This document shows, in pieces, positions 43,111 to 52,336 of a stretch of 64,000 nucleotides of DNA (position 1 is the first letter of the stretch; every line of letters starts with the position of its first letter). The stretch is taken from NCBI GenBank assembly GCA_021834785.1, contig JAKBRJ010000003.1, positions 1-64,000 of the forward strand. Reading direction: 5' to 3'. The notes beneath the pieces are model-generated. The model saw only the letters and a program-made list of their open reading frames with translations, was not told the origin of the DNA and ran no database searches. This stretch comes from Microcaldota archaeon. Lineage in GTDB: Archaea; Micrarchaeota; Micrarchaeia; Micrarchaeales; Micrarchaeaceae. The translations under genes and the position numbers were made by a program.

Positions 43111-44208
43111 ATGTCATACATGCGCATAAATATAGGCCCTATACACCCAAGCACACACGGGGTGCTGCGCCTTGTCGTAGATTTGGACGGCGATACTGTA
43201 AAGAATGTGGAGCCCCACATAGGTTTTCTGCATAGGGGGGTGGAGAAGCTGATGGAAACAAGGATGTACATGCAGAACCCATCTTATACTGAAAAGCTTG
43301 ACTATGTTGCGCCTATGGGGTGGGACGAACTTTATGTCAATTCAGTAGAAATGGCACTAAACTCAAAAGTTAAGGAAGATGCGCAATATGCACGCATGAT
43401 CCTTTTGGAATTTCAAAGGATAGCCAGCCACCTGTTATGGCTTGGCACATTCTGCAATGACATTGGGCAGATGTTCACAATGTTCATGTGGGCGTTCAGG
43501 GAACGCGCTAAGGTGCTTAAGCTGCTGGAAGATGTATCCGGAAGCAGGATGTTTTATGTAAATATGCGAATAGGTGGGTTGATGCGGCAGCTGCCTCCAG
43601 ATTTCACTGCCAGGGCATACGCGCTGACAGATTATTTGGAATCACACATAAAAGAATATCCCGATGTGCTGGACTCTAACGGCATATTTATGGAAAGGAC
43701 AAAAGGCATAGGGAAACTATCTAAAGAAGATGCCATAAACTGGGGCGTATCTGGCCCGGTGCTCAGGGCGTCAGGCATCGAAAAGGATGTAAGGAAGGAC
43801 CATCCATACTATTTCTACGACAAAACAAAGTTTAATATGCCTACAAGCATGCAGGGCGATGCATATGCCCGGTATAAGATCAGGTATTCAGAGATGCTCG
43901 AGAGCATAAGCATAATACGCCAGGCACTTGGGATGATGCCTGAAAATCCAGACGTAGCGGGCCTGCCTATAAAATTGATCGGTCCGCAGGCAAAACCAGA
44001 TATAATAATGAATAGAAGAGAGCTGCCAAGGGGCGAAGGCTTGATATATATGGTCCCTGACAAGCAAAAACCATACAGGATATACCTAAGGTCGCCAACA
44101 TACACCAATCTACAGGTGCTTCCCCACATATCAAAGGAGGTAAAATTGGCAGACCTATTTTCAATATTGGGCAGCTTGGATATAGTGATGGCAGAAATAG
44201 ACAAGTAA
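43111..44208 (+). CDS. nuoD: NADH-quinone oxidoreductase subunit D (NuoD-like)
   Basis: 365 residues of the 49-kDa subunit that forms the quinone site with NuoB. Marks: NIGPIHPSTHGVLRLVVDLD, PHIGFLHRGVEKLMETRMY, YTEKLDYVAPMGWDELYV, HLLWLGTFCNDIGQMFT and the C-terminal LADLFSILGSLDIVMAEIDK. The histidine and aspartate near the quinone (HPSTHG; a C-terminal D) are kept. Last nuo gene in the window; subunits H-N are not downstream, where prefoldin begins. Confidence 0.95.
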   Translation: MSYMRINIGPIHPSTHGVLRLVVDLDGDTVKNVEPHIGFLHRGVEKLMETRMYMQNPSYTEKLDYVAPMGWDELYVNSVEMALNSKVKEDAQYARMILLEFQRIASHLLWLGTFCNDIGQMFTMFMWAFRERAKVLKLLEDVSGSRMFYVNMRIGGLMRQLPPDFTARAYALTDYLESHIKEYPDVLDSNGIFMERTKGIGKLSKEDAINWGVSGPVLRASGIEKDVRKDHPYYFYDKTKFNMPTSMQGDAYARYKIRYSEMLESISIIRQALGMMPENPDVAGLPIKLIGPQAKPDIIMNRRELPRGEGLIYMVPDKQKPYRIYLRSPTYTNLQVLPHISKEVKLADLFSILGSLDIVMAEIDK

Positions 44209-44218
44209 AAGCGCTAGG

Positions 44219-44239
44219 TGCAAATTATAAAAATTTGCA
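44219..44239. promoter_or_regulatory. Inverted repeat spanning the TATA box of prefoldin beta
   Basis: Perfect 8-bp inverted repeat TGCAAATT-ATAAA-AATTTGCA centred about 40 bp before ATG 44270. The spacer and inner arms form the TATA-like attataaaaa. A repressor bound here would block TBP; no T-run follows, so a terminator for nuoD is less likely. Confidence 0.45.
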
Positions 44240-44269
44240 TTGTAATATACATATCCTAATAGTGATTTT

Positions 44270-44611
44270 ATGGAACGCGACCAATTGGAAAAGCTTACAA
44301 TGAATTACCAGAAAATGCAGGAACAACTGCAAAACATAGCAATGCAAAAGCAGCAATATGAAGCCCAAAAGCAGGAATACAAGCAAGCCGAGGAAGAGAT
44401 AGGCAAAGCATCGGGAAAGGTGTACTCTACGATAGGAGGTGTCATAATAGAGACAACAAAAGAGGAGGCGCTGTCTAACATAAAAGAGAAGAAGGAATTT
44501 GTAGAAATGAGGCTTAACCTAATATCAAAGCAAGGAGACGAACTTTCGAAAAAGGAAGCGGAAATGAGGGCTCAAATAAACGAGGCAATAAAGGGCTTCC
44601 AAGAAAAATGA
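44270..44611 (+). CDS. pfdB: Prefoldin subunit beta
   Basis: 113 residues: two long coiled-coil helices (MNYQKMQEQLQNIAMQKQQY and the LSKKEAEMRAQINEAIKGF end) joined by the beta-hairpin SGKVYSTIGGVIIETTKEEA, the hallmark of the beta subunit. Prefoldin delivers unfolded proteins to the thermosome, encoded 5 kb downstream. ATG 44270; the DHH gene starts 4 bp after its stop. Confidence 0.95.
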   Translation: MERDQLEKLTMNYQKMQEQLQNIAMQKQQYEAQKQEYKQAEEEIGKASGKVYSTIGGVIIETTKEEALSNIKEKKEFVEMRLNLISKQGDELSKKEAEMRAQINEAIKGFQEK

Positions 44612-44615
44612 TAAT

Positions 44616-45614
44616 ATGAAGGCAATAAGCCTGGAACAACTGGCAGAAGAGGTAAAAAGCCGCATCAATGCAAATGTGATGGTAACATTCCATTCAATAG
44701 GCGATACCGATTCGGTATCGTCTGCCGCTGCAATCCTATCTATATTTCCAAATGCACACATATCAATGCCTGATATAATAACCGCCAATGCTTTGAGGGT
44801 GCTCGAGAGATGCGGATATAAAAAAGAAATCATATCAACAAAATTCGACGAAAATAGCGACCTCATAATAATCGTTGATGCAAATTCTACGTCGGAGCTG
44901 GGAAATTTTCAGCAGCCTATAGAAAAATTCAAAAAAGACATAATTGTAATAGACCATCATGTCAAGCCGACCATGCCAAATGCCCGCGCACTGGTATTTA
45001 ACGACGAGTCATTCAATTCCTCTGCAAGCATAATATACGAACTTTTCAAATACCTGCATTTTGATATAAGCATTCCAATCGCTAAAATGCTGTGCATGGG
45101 CATAATATCTGATTCTGCGGAACTGAAAAATGCCACCCCGCAAACATTCATCCAAATGGGCGAGCTGCTTTCTATAACAAAGACCGATTACATGGGCATA
45201 TTGGCAGAATTTTCACATGAGTCATCTACAGAAGCGCGCCTGCAAACGATACACAGCATAATGCATGCAGACGCATTCATAAAGCACGACCTTATATTTG
45301 TATACGGCATTACCAATGTGCATGCAGGGATAGCTGCAGATGATGCAATAAAGATAGGCGCAGACATAGCGCTTTTCAAATCAGAATCATCCAATGAAAT
45401 ATCCTTTTCATCTAGGCTGAGGCCAACACTTGACACTAAATATGGGCTGCATTTTGGCAGGATAATGAAAAAACTTGCGCCAATAATCGGAGGTTCTGGC
45501 GGCGGGCACCCATGCGCAGGCGGTGCATACGGGCCTAAAAAGGATAAATATGAAAACTTTTTTGACGGTTTTACCGAAGAAATTTTAAACATATTGAAAT
45601 CTAATGAGAAATGA
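44616..45614 (+). CDS. DHH family phosphoesterase (RecJ-like)
   Basis: 332 residues. N-terminal DHH domain with HSIGDTDSVSSAAAIL (motif I) and VIDHHVKPTMPNA (motif III, the DHH triad); C-terminal DHHA1 domain with GGSGGGHPCAGGAYGP. Archaeal relatives are single-strand nucleases, nano-RNases or Cdc45-like partners of GINS. Placed between prefoldin and Mre11, 12 bp before the latter, so a DNA repair role is plausible. Confidence 0.9.
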   Translation: MKAISLEQLAEEVKSRINANVMVTFHSIGDTDSVSSAAAILSIFPNAHISMPDIITANALRVLERCGYKKEIISTKFDENSDLIIIVDANSTSELGNFQQPIEKFKKDIIVIDHHVKPTMPNARALVFNDESFNSSASIIYELFKYLHFDISIPIAKMLCMGIISDSAELKNATPQTFIQMGELLSITKTDYMGILAEFSHESSTEARLQTIHSIMHADAFIKHDLIFVYGITNVHAGIAADDAIKIGADIALFKSESSNEISFSSRLRPTLDTKYGLHFGRIMKKLAPIIGGSGGGHPCAGGAYGPKKDKYENFFDGFTEEILNILKSNEK

Positions 45615-45626
45615 CGTGATTGAGGT

Positions 45627-46832
45627 ATGAAAATAGCTATAGTGTCTGATTTGCATATAGGCTACGAACGATTTGCAGAAGACGCATTCAGGCAGGCAAT
45701 GGAAGCACTCGAAGCTGCCGCGGCAATGGCCGATGCAATAATAATGCCTGGCGATATATTTGATAAAAGGGCTCCAAAGCCAGATGCAATCGCAGAAGCT
45801 CTAAACATATTCAGGGAACTTTCAAGAAAGAAGTGGGCCGCGTCTGCAGAAGTACACGGTTCTGGTACTGCATTTACGAATGCGCCGATACTTGCAATTC
45901 CAGGTACGCATGAAAGGACATCTGCAGGCAGAGAGAATGCCTTAAAGCTTTTAGCATTGGCCGGCATGCTCATAGACATAAGCGAATCGACTGCGGTGAT
46001 AAGCAATGGAAGCGAGCATGTGGCCGTTTTCGGGCTTGGCGGCATATCTGATGAACGGGTAAAGGAAAAGCTTAAAGAGCTGAATCCAAAACCCGTGGAC
46101 GGCATGTACAGCATATTTATGTTCCACCAGTCAGTATACGAGTTATTGCCATTCAATGCGGATTTTATAAAATATGAGGACCTGCCTGTTGGATTTGACC
46201 TTTATGTAAACGGCCACATACATAACACATTAGAGGCAAAAGTTCATGGAAAGCCCTTCCTGATTCCAGGCAGCACGGTGCTGACGCAGATGAAGGATGC
46301 CGAGCAGGGTTCCAAAGGATTCATATTGTTCGATACAACAGATTCAAGCCACGAATTCATACATATAAATTCAAGAAAGTTTTTTTCAATAAGGCTGGAA
46401 TTCAAGGATTCGAACACCCAATGCATACTGGAAAAATGTGAAAACGAAGTAAAGCAGGTAATTGCAAAGAGCGCATCAAAGCCAATAATAAAGGTTCATC
46501 TTGAAGGTACCATGCAAGCTGGCTTGCAATTCGGCTCGTTGAACCTGAAGCCCATAACATCAAAATATGGGAAGGATGCCTTTATAGAAATCGATCAGTC
46601 AAAGCTCACAATACCAGAATTGGCAAAGAGCATAGAAGGAATACATGAAAATAGGGTAGGGGATCTTGCCATAAAAGACCTCGGAGCGTCTTTTATGGGC
46701 GCCAGGCTCAAGGAACTCGCCTTTGACAATGCTATAGATGCGCATGGGCTATTCGAGCTTCTTGACGAATCCTCACAATCAAAAAAACAGAAAACCGTAG
46801 ACGCAGCGCTAAAATTCCTCAATGCGCTGTAA
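45627..46832 (+). CDS. Mre11-like DNA repair metallophosphoesterase
   Basis: 401 residues. Metallophosphoesterase motifs: SDLHIGYERF, GDIFDKRAP, a PGTHERTS box, FHQSVYE and NGHIHN. In Mre11 the third box is normally GNHD/E; here Thr replaces the Asn that binds a metal. The C-terminal ~170 residues (from LEFKDSN on) are a capping/dimer region of Mre11-like length. No Rad50, HerA or NurA gene is adjacent, so partnership is untested. Convergent with eL14, 2 bp between stops. Confidence 0.85.
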   Translation: MKIAIVSDLHIGYERFAEDAFRQAMEALEAAAAMADAIIMPGDIFDKRAPKPDAIAEALNIFRELSRKKWAASAEVHGSGTAFTNAPILAIPGTHERTSAGRENALKLLALAGMLIDISESTAVISNGSEHVAVFGLGGISDERVKEKLKELNPKPVDGMYSIFMFHQSVYELLPFNADFIKYEDLPVGFDLYVNGHIHNTLEAKVHGKPFLIPGSTVLTQMKDAEQGSKGFILFDTTDSSHEFIHINSRKFFSIRLEFKDSNTQCILEKCENEVKQVIAKSASKPIIKVHLEGTMQAGLQFGSLNLKPITSKYGKDAFIEIDQSKLTIPELAKSIEGIHENRVGDLAIKDLGASFMGARLKELAFDNAIDAHGLFELLDESSQSKKQKTVDAALKFLNAL

Positions 46833-46834
46833 TC

Positions 46835-47086
46835 TTATTGCCTTTTTGAACGCTTTTCATCTTGCTTAGACTCTATCCCGAGCGTCTTGTTTACCAAGTC
46901 CTTGTTTTTTGCATCTACAACTTCGTTAAGGAACTCAAGGTGGTTTGGATTGCACCTTCGTTCATTCTGCCTTTTGGAGCTCACTATCTTGACGAATCCG
47001 TCCTTTTCGACGCCTACTATAACTGCCCTGCTGCCAGCATCCCTTCCATATTTCTTTATGCACACTCTTCCGGTTTCAAGTAACAT
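46835..47086 (-). CDS. rpl14e: Ribosomal protein eL14
   Basis: 83 residues: MLLETGRVCIKKYGRDAGSR, AVIVGVEKDGFVKIV and the RRCNPNHLEFL core of archaeal L14e. ATG 47086 has AGGTGA as ribosome-binding site, so an upstream GTG at 47095 is not used. Part of the archaeal eL34-cmk-eL14 group. Confidence 0.93.
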   Translation of the reverse strand: MLLETGRVCIKKYGRDAGSRAVIVGVEKDGFVKIVSSKRQNERRCNPNHLEFLNEVVDAKNKDLVNKTLGIESKQDEKRSKRQ

Positions 47087-47102
47087 GAAATTCACCTAAA
47101 TA

Positions 47103-47615
47103 TCAAAAATTTTTTCTGTCTCTCCCTAGGGCTATTATAGATATGGCCGACGCACATTCCATAATGCTCATTTTTTCCGTATTGATTTCAATGTCAAATA
47201 TCCTATGGTCAAGCATATCAATACCATATATCCTTTTAGCCTGGTTTATGGCGGCTTTGTCTATTTTTTCTATTGCTGCCGTATCGCAATCTACTTCAGT
47301 GTGCTGCGCAGCACGCCGTTCCGACCTTACCGATTCGCTCGCATTTAGCCATACCCTTAGTGTTGCGTCTTCGATTATCCATGGCGAAAGCCATGTGGAA
47401 ACCACACAGTTTCCATTTGCAAGTTTCTTTATTTCCGCATCAAATGAATTTGCAAACTTTGCGTCTGCAGAAGCTGTGAAATCCGCAAGTTTGGAATAAC
47501 TATCTACATATTCATTGTAAGATTTATGAACGTGCTTTATGCCAAGGGCTTTAGAAAGTTCTTCTGCTAAAGTCGATTTCCCGCTTGCCGTCAGGCCTGA
47601 TACACATATCTTCAT
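47103..47615 (-). CDS. cmk: Cytidylate kinase, archaeal type
   Basis: About 170 residues. P-loop GLTASGKSTLAEELSKALG at the N-terminus, STWLSPWIIEDATLRVWLNA (LID/CMP-binding part) and a RRAAQHTEVD-type basic segment. Phosphorylates CMP/dCMP to the diphosphate. ATG 47615 is preferred; the upstream 7 codons start with TTG and lie inside the eL34 overlap region. The gene order matches the conserved archaeal group with eL34 and eL14. Confidence 0.9.
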   Translation of the reverse strand: MKICVSGLTASGKSTLAEELSKALGIKHVHKSYNEYVDSYSKLADFTASADAKFANSFDAEIKKLANGNCVVSTWLSPWIIEDATLRVWLNASESVRSERRAAQHTEVDCDTAAIEKIDKAAINQAKRIYGIDMLDHRIFDIEINTEKMSIMECASAISIIALGRDRKNF

Positions 47616-47625
47616 TTTAGCGCCT

Positions 47626-47943
47626 CTAATGGGCAACTAACTGCAAAACGAAAGCACGCTCTCTTATGCTTATATCATCTAGCTTCATATCCCCGCGCTC
47701 TATCCTGCTGCCAAATTTTATTATATTGGCTGTGCAATTAGCGCAGAGGACACCGCCGAACGGTCTGCTGTTAGTTTTCCTGCTCTTACCTCCTTTTGTG
47801 CTGATGCCGTTCAATTCTACTTTGCACAGGCCGCAATGCGGCATAGAATTCTTTCCTCTTTTGTAGTGTACGACATTCCTTCCTGTCCTTGTAATCTTAT
47901 TGGACTTCTTGAAACTATGTGATCTATACATTGGTTTTGGCAA
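47626..47943 (-). CDS. rpl34e: Ribosomal protein eL34
   Basis: 105 residues with a zinc ribbon (PHCGLCKVELNG and GVLCANC) and KKSNKITRTGRNVVHYKRGK near the N-terminus. The start is TTG 47943: it yields the family's MPKPMYRSHSF beginning and has GGTG five bases upstream. The ATG at 47970 would add an ill-fitting extension, and the ATG at 47931 would remove four conserved residues. Confidence 0.93.
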   Translation of the reverse strand: MPKPMYRSHSFKKSNKITRTGRNVVHYKRGKNSMPHCGLCKVELNGISTKGGKSRKTNSRPFGGVLCANCTANIIKFGSRIERGDMKLDDISIRERAFVLQLVAH

Positions 47944-47998
47944 ATATAACACCTTTGGGCCGATTAGCATTTATTTAGAATGCTTAAACTATAAATAA

Positions 47999-48469
47999 TT
48001 ATGTTTTATCCTCTTTGGCTTCCTCCTTCGCCTTTTTCCTGTCATAAAGTAGTATTGCAATTGAACTTATCAGGCCTAATATGAAAACAGTGGCTATGAA
48101 TACAAGATTGTAGGTCAAAGAGATGCCTGCAAAATTAAGGACATAGTCTGCTTTGCCTGCCAACGCCGGCAAAAGCACATAATATACGATTATGAATATC
48201 GGGAATATTACTATCATGGGTTTGAACGACATCGTCATATTTTCCTTCATCAACGGCATTATTTCGCTCTGCTTTGCAGATATCTGCTCCTTTGGGGCGT
48301 TGCTTTTTATGAGTACATTCATCTCCTTTGATATAGATTTAAGCCGTGCCTGCAGCTCGCGCATCCTTTTAGGGTTTACTAATTTCCTCTGCATTAGCAC
48401 GGATAGCGATACCTCAAGTACTCCTAATCCGACTATTATCAATGCAAGAGAGAGCGGCATAACTGTCAT
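47999..48469 (-). CDS. EMC3/TMCO1-like (DUF106) membrane insertase
   Basis: 156 residues with three membrane helices. After the first helix comes a coiled-coil (MRELQARLKSISKEMNVLIK) and then ISAKQSEIMPLMKENMTMSF, the conserved amphipathic segment of the Oxa1 superfamily. A helix pair follows (PMIVIFPIFIIVYYVLLPAL). These archaeal YidC-like proteins help insert membrane proteins beside SecY. Normally encoded with secY and adenylate kinase; here secY is absent. Confidence 0.9.
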   Translation of the reverse strand: MTVMPLSLALIIVGLGVLEVSLSVLMQRKLVNPKRMRELQARLKSISKEMNVLIKSNAPKEQISAKQSEIMPLMKENMTMSFKPMIVIFPIFIIVYYVLLPALAGKADYVLNFAGISLTYNLVFIATVFILGLISSIAILLYDRKKAKEEAKEDKT

Positions 48470-48473
48470 AAAA

Positions 48474-49064
48474 TCACTTATACTCTTTCATAATGTCCTC
48501 CAGTGCGGCTTTAAAACTTTTTTCTGCCGCCTGAAGCATTCCTTCATTGTTTTCTATTATATATATGGAAATATTTAAATGTGCGCTTATCGCGCTAATC
48601 ATTGCTATATTTATAGATCGCTGCAGGTCTATGGTGCTTGCACTCTCCATTTCGCGTTTTCTGTTTTTGTCGTTCTTTCTTCTTTTGATTATGTCAGCGG
48701 TCTTGGCGTCTATGTATATGATTCCTGCAACTCCCGTAAGCCTGGAAATCGCATCCAGCGGCATGCCTGGGAAATATCTGTTGCCCCGTTCAACCGAAAC
48801 ATGTGTGTCTATGACTATATTGCCCTGCATCTTCTCAATCTGCCCTATGGCCGTTTTCCTGATTGCTGTTGCAATCTTTATCGGCAAATAACGCACCACA
48901 TCCCTATCGCTGACATAACCCCTATTCATGGCTATGTCCTTCATGAGAGTGCCTATGTTGATTATTCGATATGCTGCGTTGTTGCCTATGCTTTTTGTTA
49001 TAACTGTGGTCTTTCCAGCCCCCGGCGATCCAAAAACAAGTATTATCCTATTCTTTTGCAGCAT
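48474..49064 (-). CDS. adkA: Adenylate kinase, archaeal type
   Basis: 196 residues. P-loop VFGSPGAGKTTVITK; then IINIGTLMKDIAMNRGYV and a VIDTHVSVERGNRYFPGMP segment typical of the trimeric archaeal AdkA family rather than the bacterial one. The frame ends 4 bp before the EMC3-like gene, consistent with the conserved archaeal pairing. Confidence 0.92.
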   Translation of the reverse strand: MLQKNRIILVFGSPGAGKTTVITKSIGNNAAYRIINIGTLMKDIAMNRGYVSDRDVVRYLPIKIATAIRKTAIGQIEKMQGNIVIDTHVSVERGNRYFPGMPLDAISRLTGVAGIIYIDAKTADIIKRRKNDKNRKREMESASTIDLQRSINIAMISAISAHLNISIYIIENNEGMLQAAEKSFKAALEDIMKEYK

Positions 49065-49155
49065 TATATCATAATCCTTTCAACCAGCAAAATTAAAAAA
49101 AGTATGGGCAATAAAAGGTTGCCCACATATGTATTGGAAAGCTACCCACGATTAA

Positions 49156-50811
49156 TTAGTCCATCTCGCCTCCCATGCCTCCGGGCATTCCGCCCTGGGG
49201 CATTCCTCCTCCTTTGGATCTGGAGCTTATTACATCATCTATCCTAAGGATCATCTGTGCTGCCTCGTTTGCGCTGTTTATTATCTGTTCCTTCATCTTG
49301 GTTGGCTCATACACGCCCTCTTTCTCCATGTCTGAGATGGCATTCTTATAAACGTTGACTCCGAATGCCTTGCCATCCTTAGGTTTATGCTTGCTCCTTA
49401 ATTGGACTAGGGTGTCTATCGCATCCATTCCGCTGTTTTCAGCAAGGGTCTTAGGTATCGCTTCCGCAGCGTCTGCAAACTTTTGTATTGCCAGCTGCTC
49501 TCTCCCGCCTACCTCTCCAGAGTAAGCCCTTATGCCTTCAGCAACGTCTATTTCTATCGCGCCTCCCCCTATGTTGTACCTTCCTTCATTCTCCATGGTT
49601 GCAGATAGTGCTCCGATGACGTCCTGTATTGAGCGCTCTACCTCGTCTATTACCTGCTGCGAGCTTCCCCTTACAAAGATGGTCACGCTCTTTGGATCTT
49701 TGCACTTCTCTACGAAGATCATCGCCTCTCCGCCAATCTTCCTTTCTTCTACTGTGCCTGCAAATCCCAAATCATCGCTTGTCAGATCTTCAAGGCTTGT
49801 AACTATCTTAGCTCCTGTTGCCCTTGAAAGCTTTTCCACATCGCTTTTCTTTATCCTCCTGGCTGCCATTATGCCTTCCTTTGCTAGATAGTGCTGCGCC
49901 AAGTCGTCGATGCCCTTTTGCGTGAATATGACCTTTGCGCCGCTCTTTTTGACCTTGTCAACCATATCCTTAAGCATCTTTTCCTCTTGCTGCAGGAATG
50001 CTTGCATCTGGTCTGGCGAAGTTATTTCTATCTTTGCGTCAGTCTCCGTTTTCTCTATCTCAAGCGCTGCGTCAAGCAAAGCGATCTTGGCGTTGTTAGC
50101 GAGTTTAGGCATTCCGGGATGTGTAACCTCCTTGTCTATCAAGACTCCATTTATCAATTCAGTGCCTGCAGTGCTGCCGCCTGCCTTCTTCTCTATCTTT
50201 ATGAAATCATGGTCTACAGATATTGCATTGTTGTTTTTAACCATTACCTGTTTTATTGCCTTTATCACTAGCTTTCCTATCTGTGCTTTGGTGGAGTCGC
50301 TGCCTATGTTCTTTGATCCCAGCGAGACCTGCGCTATCTTCTGCAATACTGAGTCGTCATCCGGCTTTACGGTATTTGAATATTTGTTCAGCAATTCTAT
50401 TGCTTTTGTTGCGGCCATCTTGTAGCCCTTTATTATTATTGTTGGATGGATGCCTTGTTCTATCAGGTCCTCTGCACCTTTGAGCAGGTTTCCCGCCATT
50501 ACTACGACGCTAGTAGTGCCATCCCCTACCTCTTTGTCCTGTGTCTTCGCAACATCTACCATTATCTTTGCTACTGGATGCTCTACATTCATTTCATCAA
50601 GTATGGTGGCGCCGTCGTTAGTTATTACTATGTCACCCAAATCGCTTACCATCATCTTGTCCATTCCTTTTGGCCCAAGGGTGGTCTTTACAGCATTAGA
50701 TACTGCAATAGCTACTGCAATATTGGTCCTCTGTGCGTCTCTTCCGATCAGACGCGATGCTCCTTCCGGCAACAATACATACTGTTGTCCTCCTAATTGA
50801 TTTTCTGCCAT
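49156..50811 (-). CDS. Thermosome (group II chaperonin) subunit
   Basis: 551 residues. ATPase motifs [43 protein letters not shown]-terminal [16 protein letters not shown] is the Gly-Met tail facing the cavity. Apical helical lid [20 protein letters not shown]. Only one subunit gene is seen here. ATG 50811 is preceded by GTGATAAA. The ~150-bp upstream region contains two runs of TATATA that may be heat-responsive promoter elements. Confidence 0.97.
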   Translation of the reverse strand: MAENQLGGQQYVLLPEGASRLIGRDAQRTNIAVAIAVSNAVKTTLGPKGMDKMMVSDLGDIVITNDGATILDEMNVEHPVAKIMVDVAKTQDKEVGDGTTSVVVMAGNLLKGAEDLIEQGIHPTIIIKGYKMAATKAIELLNKYSNTVKPDDDSVLQKIAQVSLGSKNIGSDSTKAQIGKLVIKAIKQVMVKNNNAISVDHDFIKIEKKAGGSTAGTELINGVLIDKEVTHPGMPKLANNAKIALLDAALEIEKTETDAKIEITSPDQMQAFLQQEEKMLKDMVDKVKKSGAKVIFTQKGIDDLAQHYLAKEGIMAARRIKKSDVEKLSRATGAKIVTSLEDLTSDDLGFAGTVEERKIGGEAMIFVEKCKDPKSVTIFVRGSSQQVIDEVERSIQDVIGALSATMENEGRYNIGGGAIEIDVAEGIRAYSGEVGGREQLAIQKFADAAEAIPKTLAENSGMDAIDTLVQLRSKHKPKDGKAFGVNVYKNAISDMEKEGVYEPTKMKEQIINSANEAAQMILRIDDVISSRSKGGGMPQGGMPGGMGGEMD

Positions 50812-50962
50812 TTTATCACATTTTGTTTTTTAATACGAAAAGATTTGTTGTCGCCAAATAGTTGAAATATGTATTTTTACTATACATATATGCATACAAC
50901 AATTATATATGGAAGAAAAGATATATATACCTTAAGGTGTCCATAACGGCGCACCTGTGCGT

Positions 50963-51748
50963 TTATCCTATCGCCTTAGAAATAGCATCGAATTCATTGG
51001 CTATGTTTTCATCATTGTAAACGGTTATCATACCATTATCGCTATACTTATTAAATGAAGAATCAAACTTGATCGTCCCCAAAAGTTCAGTGCCTAAAGC
51101 GTCTATAACGCTTTTTGTATTGTCGCTTATCTTGCCTGTTGACATATTCTCTATAACTCCCAATATGCCTACATTCAGCCGTTTTGCCATAAGCCCTGAC
51201 CTTAATGAATTTACTGATGATATACGCTGCGGCGTGGTAACCAATATGAAACCTTTGAGGTCTAAAAGCTGCATTATTGTGAGCGGCGCATCGGAAGTTC
51301 CTGGCGGAAGATCTATTATGAGATGGTCAAGGTTTCCCCAGTCGGTATTCTCAAAAAAATCGCCCAGCATCCTTGCTATTATTGGGCCACGCCATATTAT
51401 TGGTTTTTTCATGTCATCCACGATCATGGCGGTTGAAGCGACTTTGACTCCATCCTTAACCAAAGGCTTCAAAGGAAAACCAGATATGTCCATTTTTTCA
51501 GTTATGTCTAAAAACGAGGTCACGTTAGGGCAGTCTATATCAGCATCGAGCAAGCCCACATTAAATCCTTTCTTGGCAAGTGTGAATGCAAGGTTTACCG
51601 ACACTGTTGTCTTGCCAACCCCTCCCTTTGCGCTATAAACTCCTATCTTGTTTTTGATATTGCCTAATTTATCCTTAATCCTCTTCTTTTGCTCTATCAC
51701 CTTTGCAAAAGACGGATGGATTCCAGCAGCGGCATGTCCTTCTTCCAT
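50963..51748 (-). CDS. Mrp/NBP35-type P-loop ATPase lacking the CxxC motif
   Basis: About 261 residues. Deviant Walker A SAKGGVGKTTVSVNLAF, LLDADIDCPN, HLIIDLPPGTSDAPLTIM and ENMS motifs identify the Mrp/ApbC family of iron-sulfur carriers. In most members a C-x2-C follows the ENMS motif and bridges the cluster; here the segment is GVIENMSTGKISDNTK with no cysteine. An iron-sulfur carrier role is thus uncertain. ATG 51748 (TTG 51754 two codons upstream). Confidence 0.88.
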   Translation of the reverse strand: MEEGHAAAGIHPSFAKVIEQKKRIKDKLGNIKNKIGVYSAKGGVGKTTVSVNLAFTLAKKGFNVGLLDADIDCPNVTSFLDITEKMDISGFPLKPLVKDGVKVASTAMIVDDMKKPIIWRGPIIARMLGDFFENTDWGNLDHLIIDLPPGTSDAPLTIMQLLDLKGFILVTTPQRISSVNSLRSGLMAKRLNVGILGVIENMSTGKISDNTKSVIDALGTELLGTIKFDSSFNKYSDNGMITVYNDENIANEFDAISKAIG

Positions 51749-51901
51749 AAGCAATTTTAGTAACCCTTATTTTTATTCTTTTCCAAAAAGCTTATGGCAA
51801 AATGTATAATTTTTGTTATTGCTGAAAATCAACAAGATTTAATAACTTTTCTAAATATAAAGGTATTGAACCTATTGATTCTAGTTGTTAAGGTGTATCG
51901 A

Positions 51902-52294
51902 ATGAAGATAAACGAACTAAAGGCAGGGGCAAGCAATGTAACCATAAAGGCCAAGGTTGCCCAAAAAGACGAACCGCGAGAAGTTGTGACCAAATACGGA
52001 AAAAGGCTGAGCGTAGCTAATATCACACTTAAGGATAATACTGGCACCATTGCGATGTCGCTGTGGGGCGGTGACATAAACACAGTAAACGTCGGAGACG
52101 AAATCGAAGTATCCAACGGATATGTGAACGAATTTCGCGGAACGCCGCAACTTTCTACAGGTAAATTTGGAAAGATAAAAGTACTGGAAAAATCTGGGAA
52201 TTCCGATGAGCTTTCAGAAACTGAGGAAGTAGACAAAGAGTCTTCAGATGATGCTTCTGATGACGTGCCAGAAGGAGAAAGCGACGAATTTTAA
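51902..52294 (+). CDS. ssb: Single-stranded DNA-binding protein, OB-fold (crenarchaeal SSB type)
   Basis: 130 residues. OB fold with MKINELKAGASNVTIKAKVA, NITLKDNTGTIAMSLWGGD and YVNEFRGTPQLSTGKFGKI, including the tryptophan used for base stacking. A flexible acidic tail follows (ELSETEEVDKESSDDASDD), as in bacterial and Sulfolobus SSB, likely for partner binding. The frame is open from ATG 51794, but homology begins at 51902. Convergent with the flippase-like gene across a hairpin terminator. Confidence 0.9.
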   Translation: MKINELKAGASNVTIKAKVAQKDEPREVVTKYGKRLSVANITLKDNTGTIAMSLWGGDINTVNVGDEIEVSNGYVNEFRGTPQLSTGKFGKIKVLEKSGNSDELSETEEVDKESSDDASDDVPEGESDEF

Positions 52295-52303
52295 CTCAAC
52301 ATA

Positions 52304-52336
52304 TGCCTGCCTTCTTCTGGCAGGCAATAGCTTTTT
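52304..52336. terminator. Hairpin terminator between convergent genes
   Basis: Stem TGCCTGCC (52304-52311) with GGCAGGCA (52319-52326), loop of 7, followed by CTTTTT (52331-52336). On the plus strand it ends ssb. The minus-strand copy of the stem lies 10 bp past the flippase stop. Confidence 0.6.
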
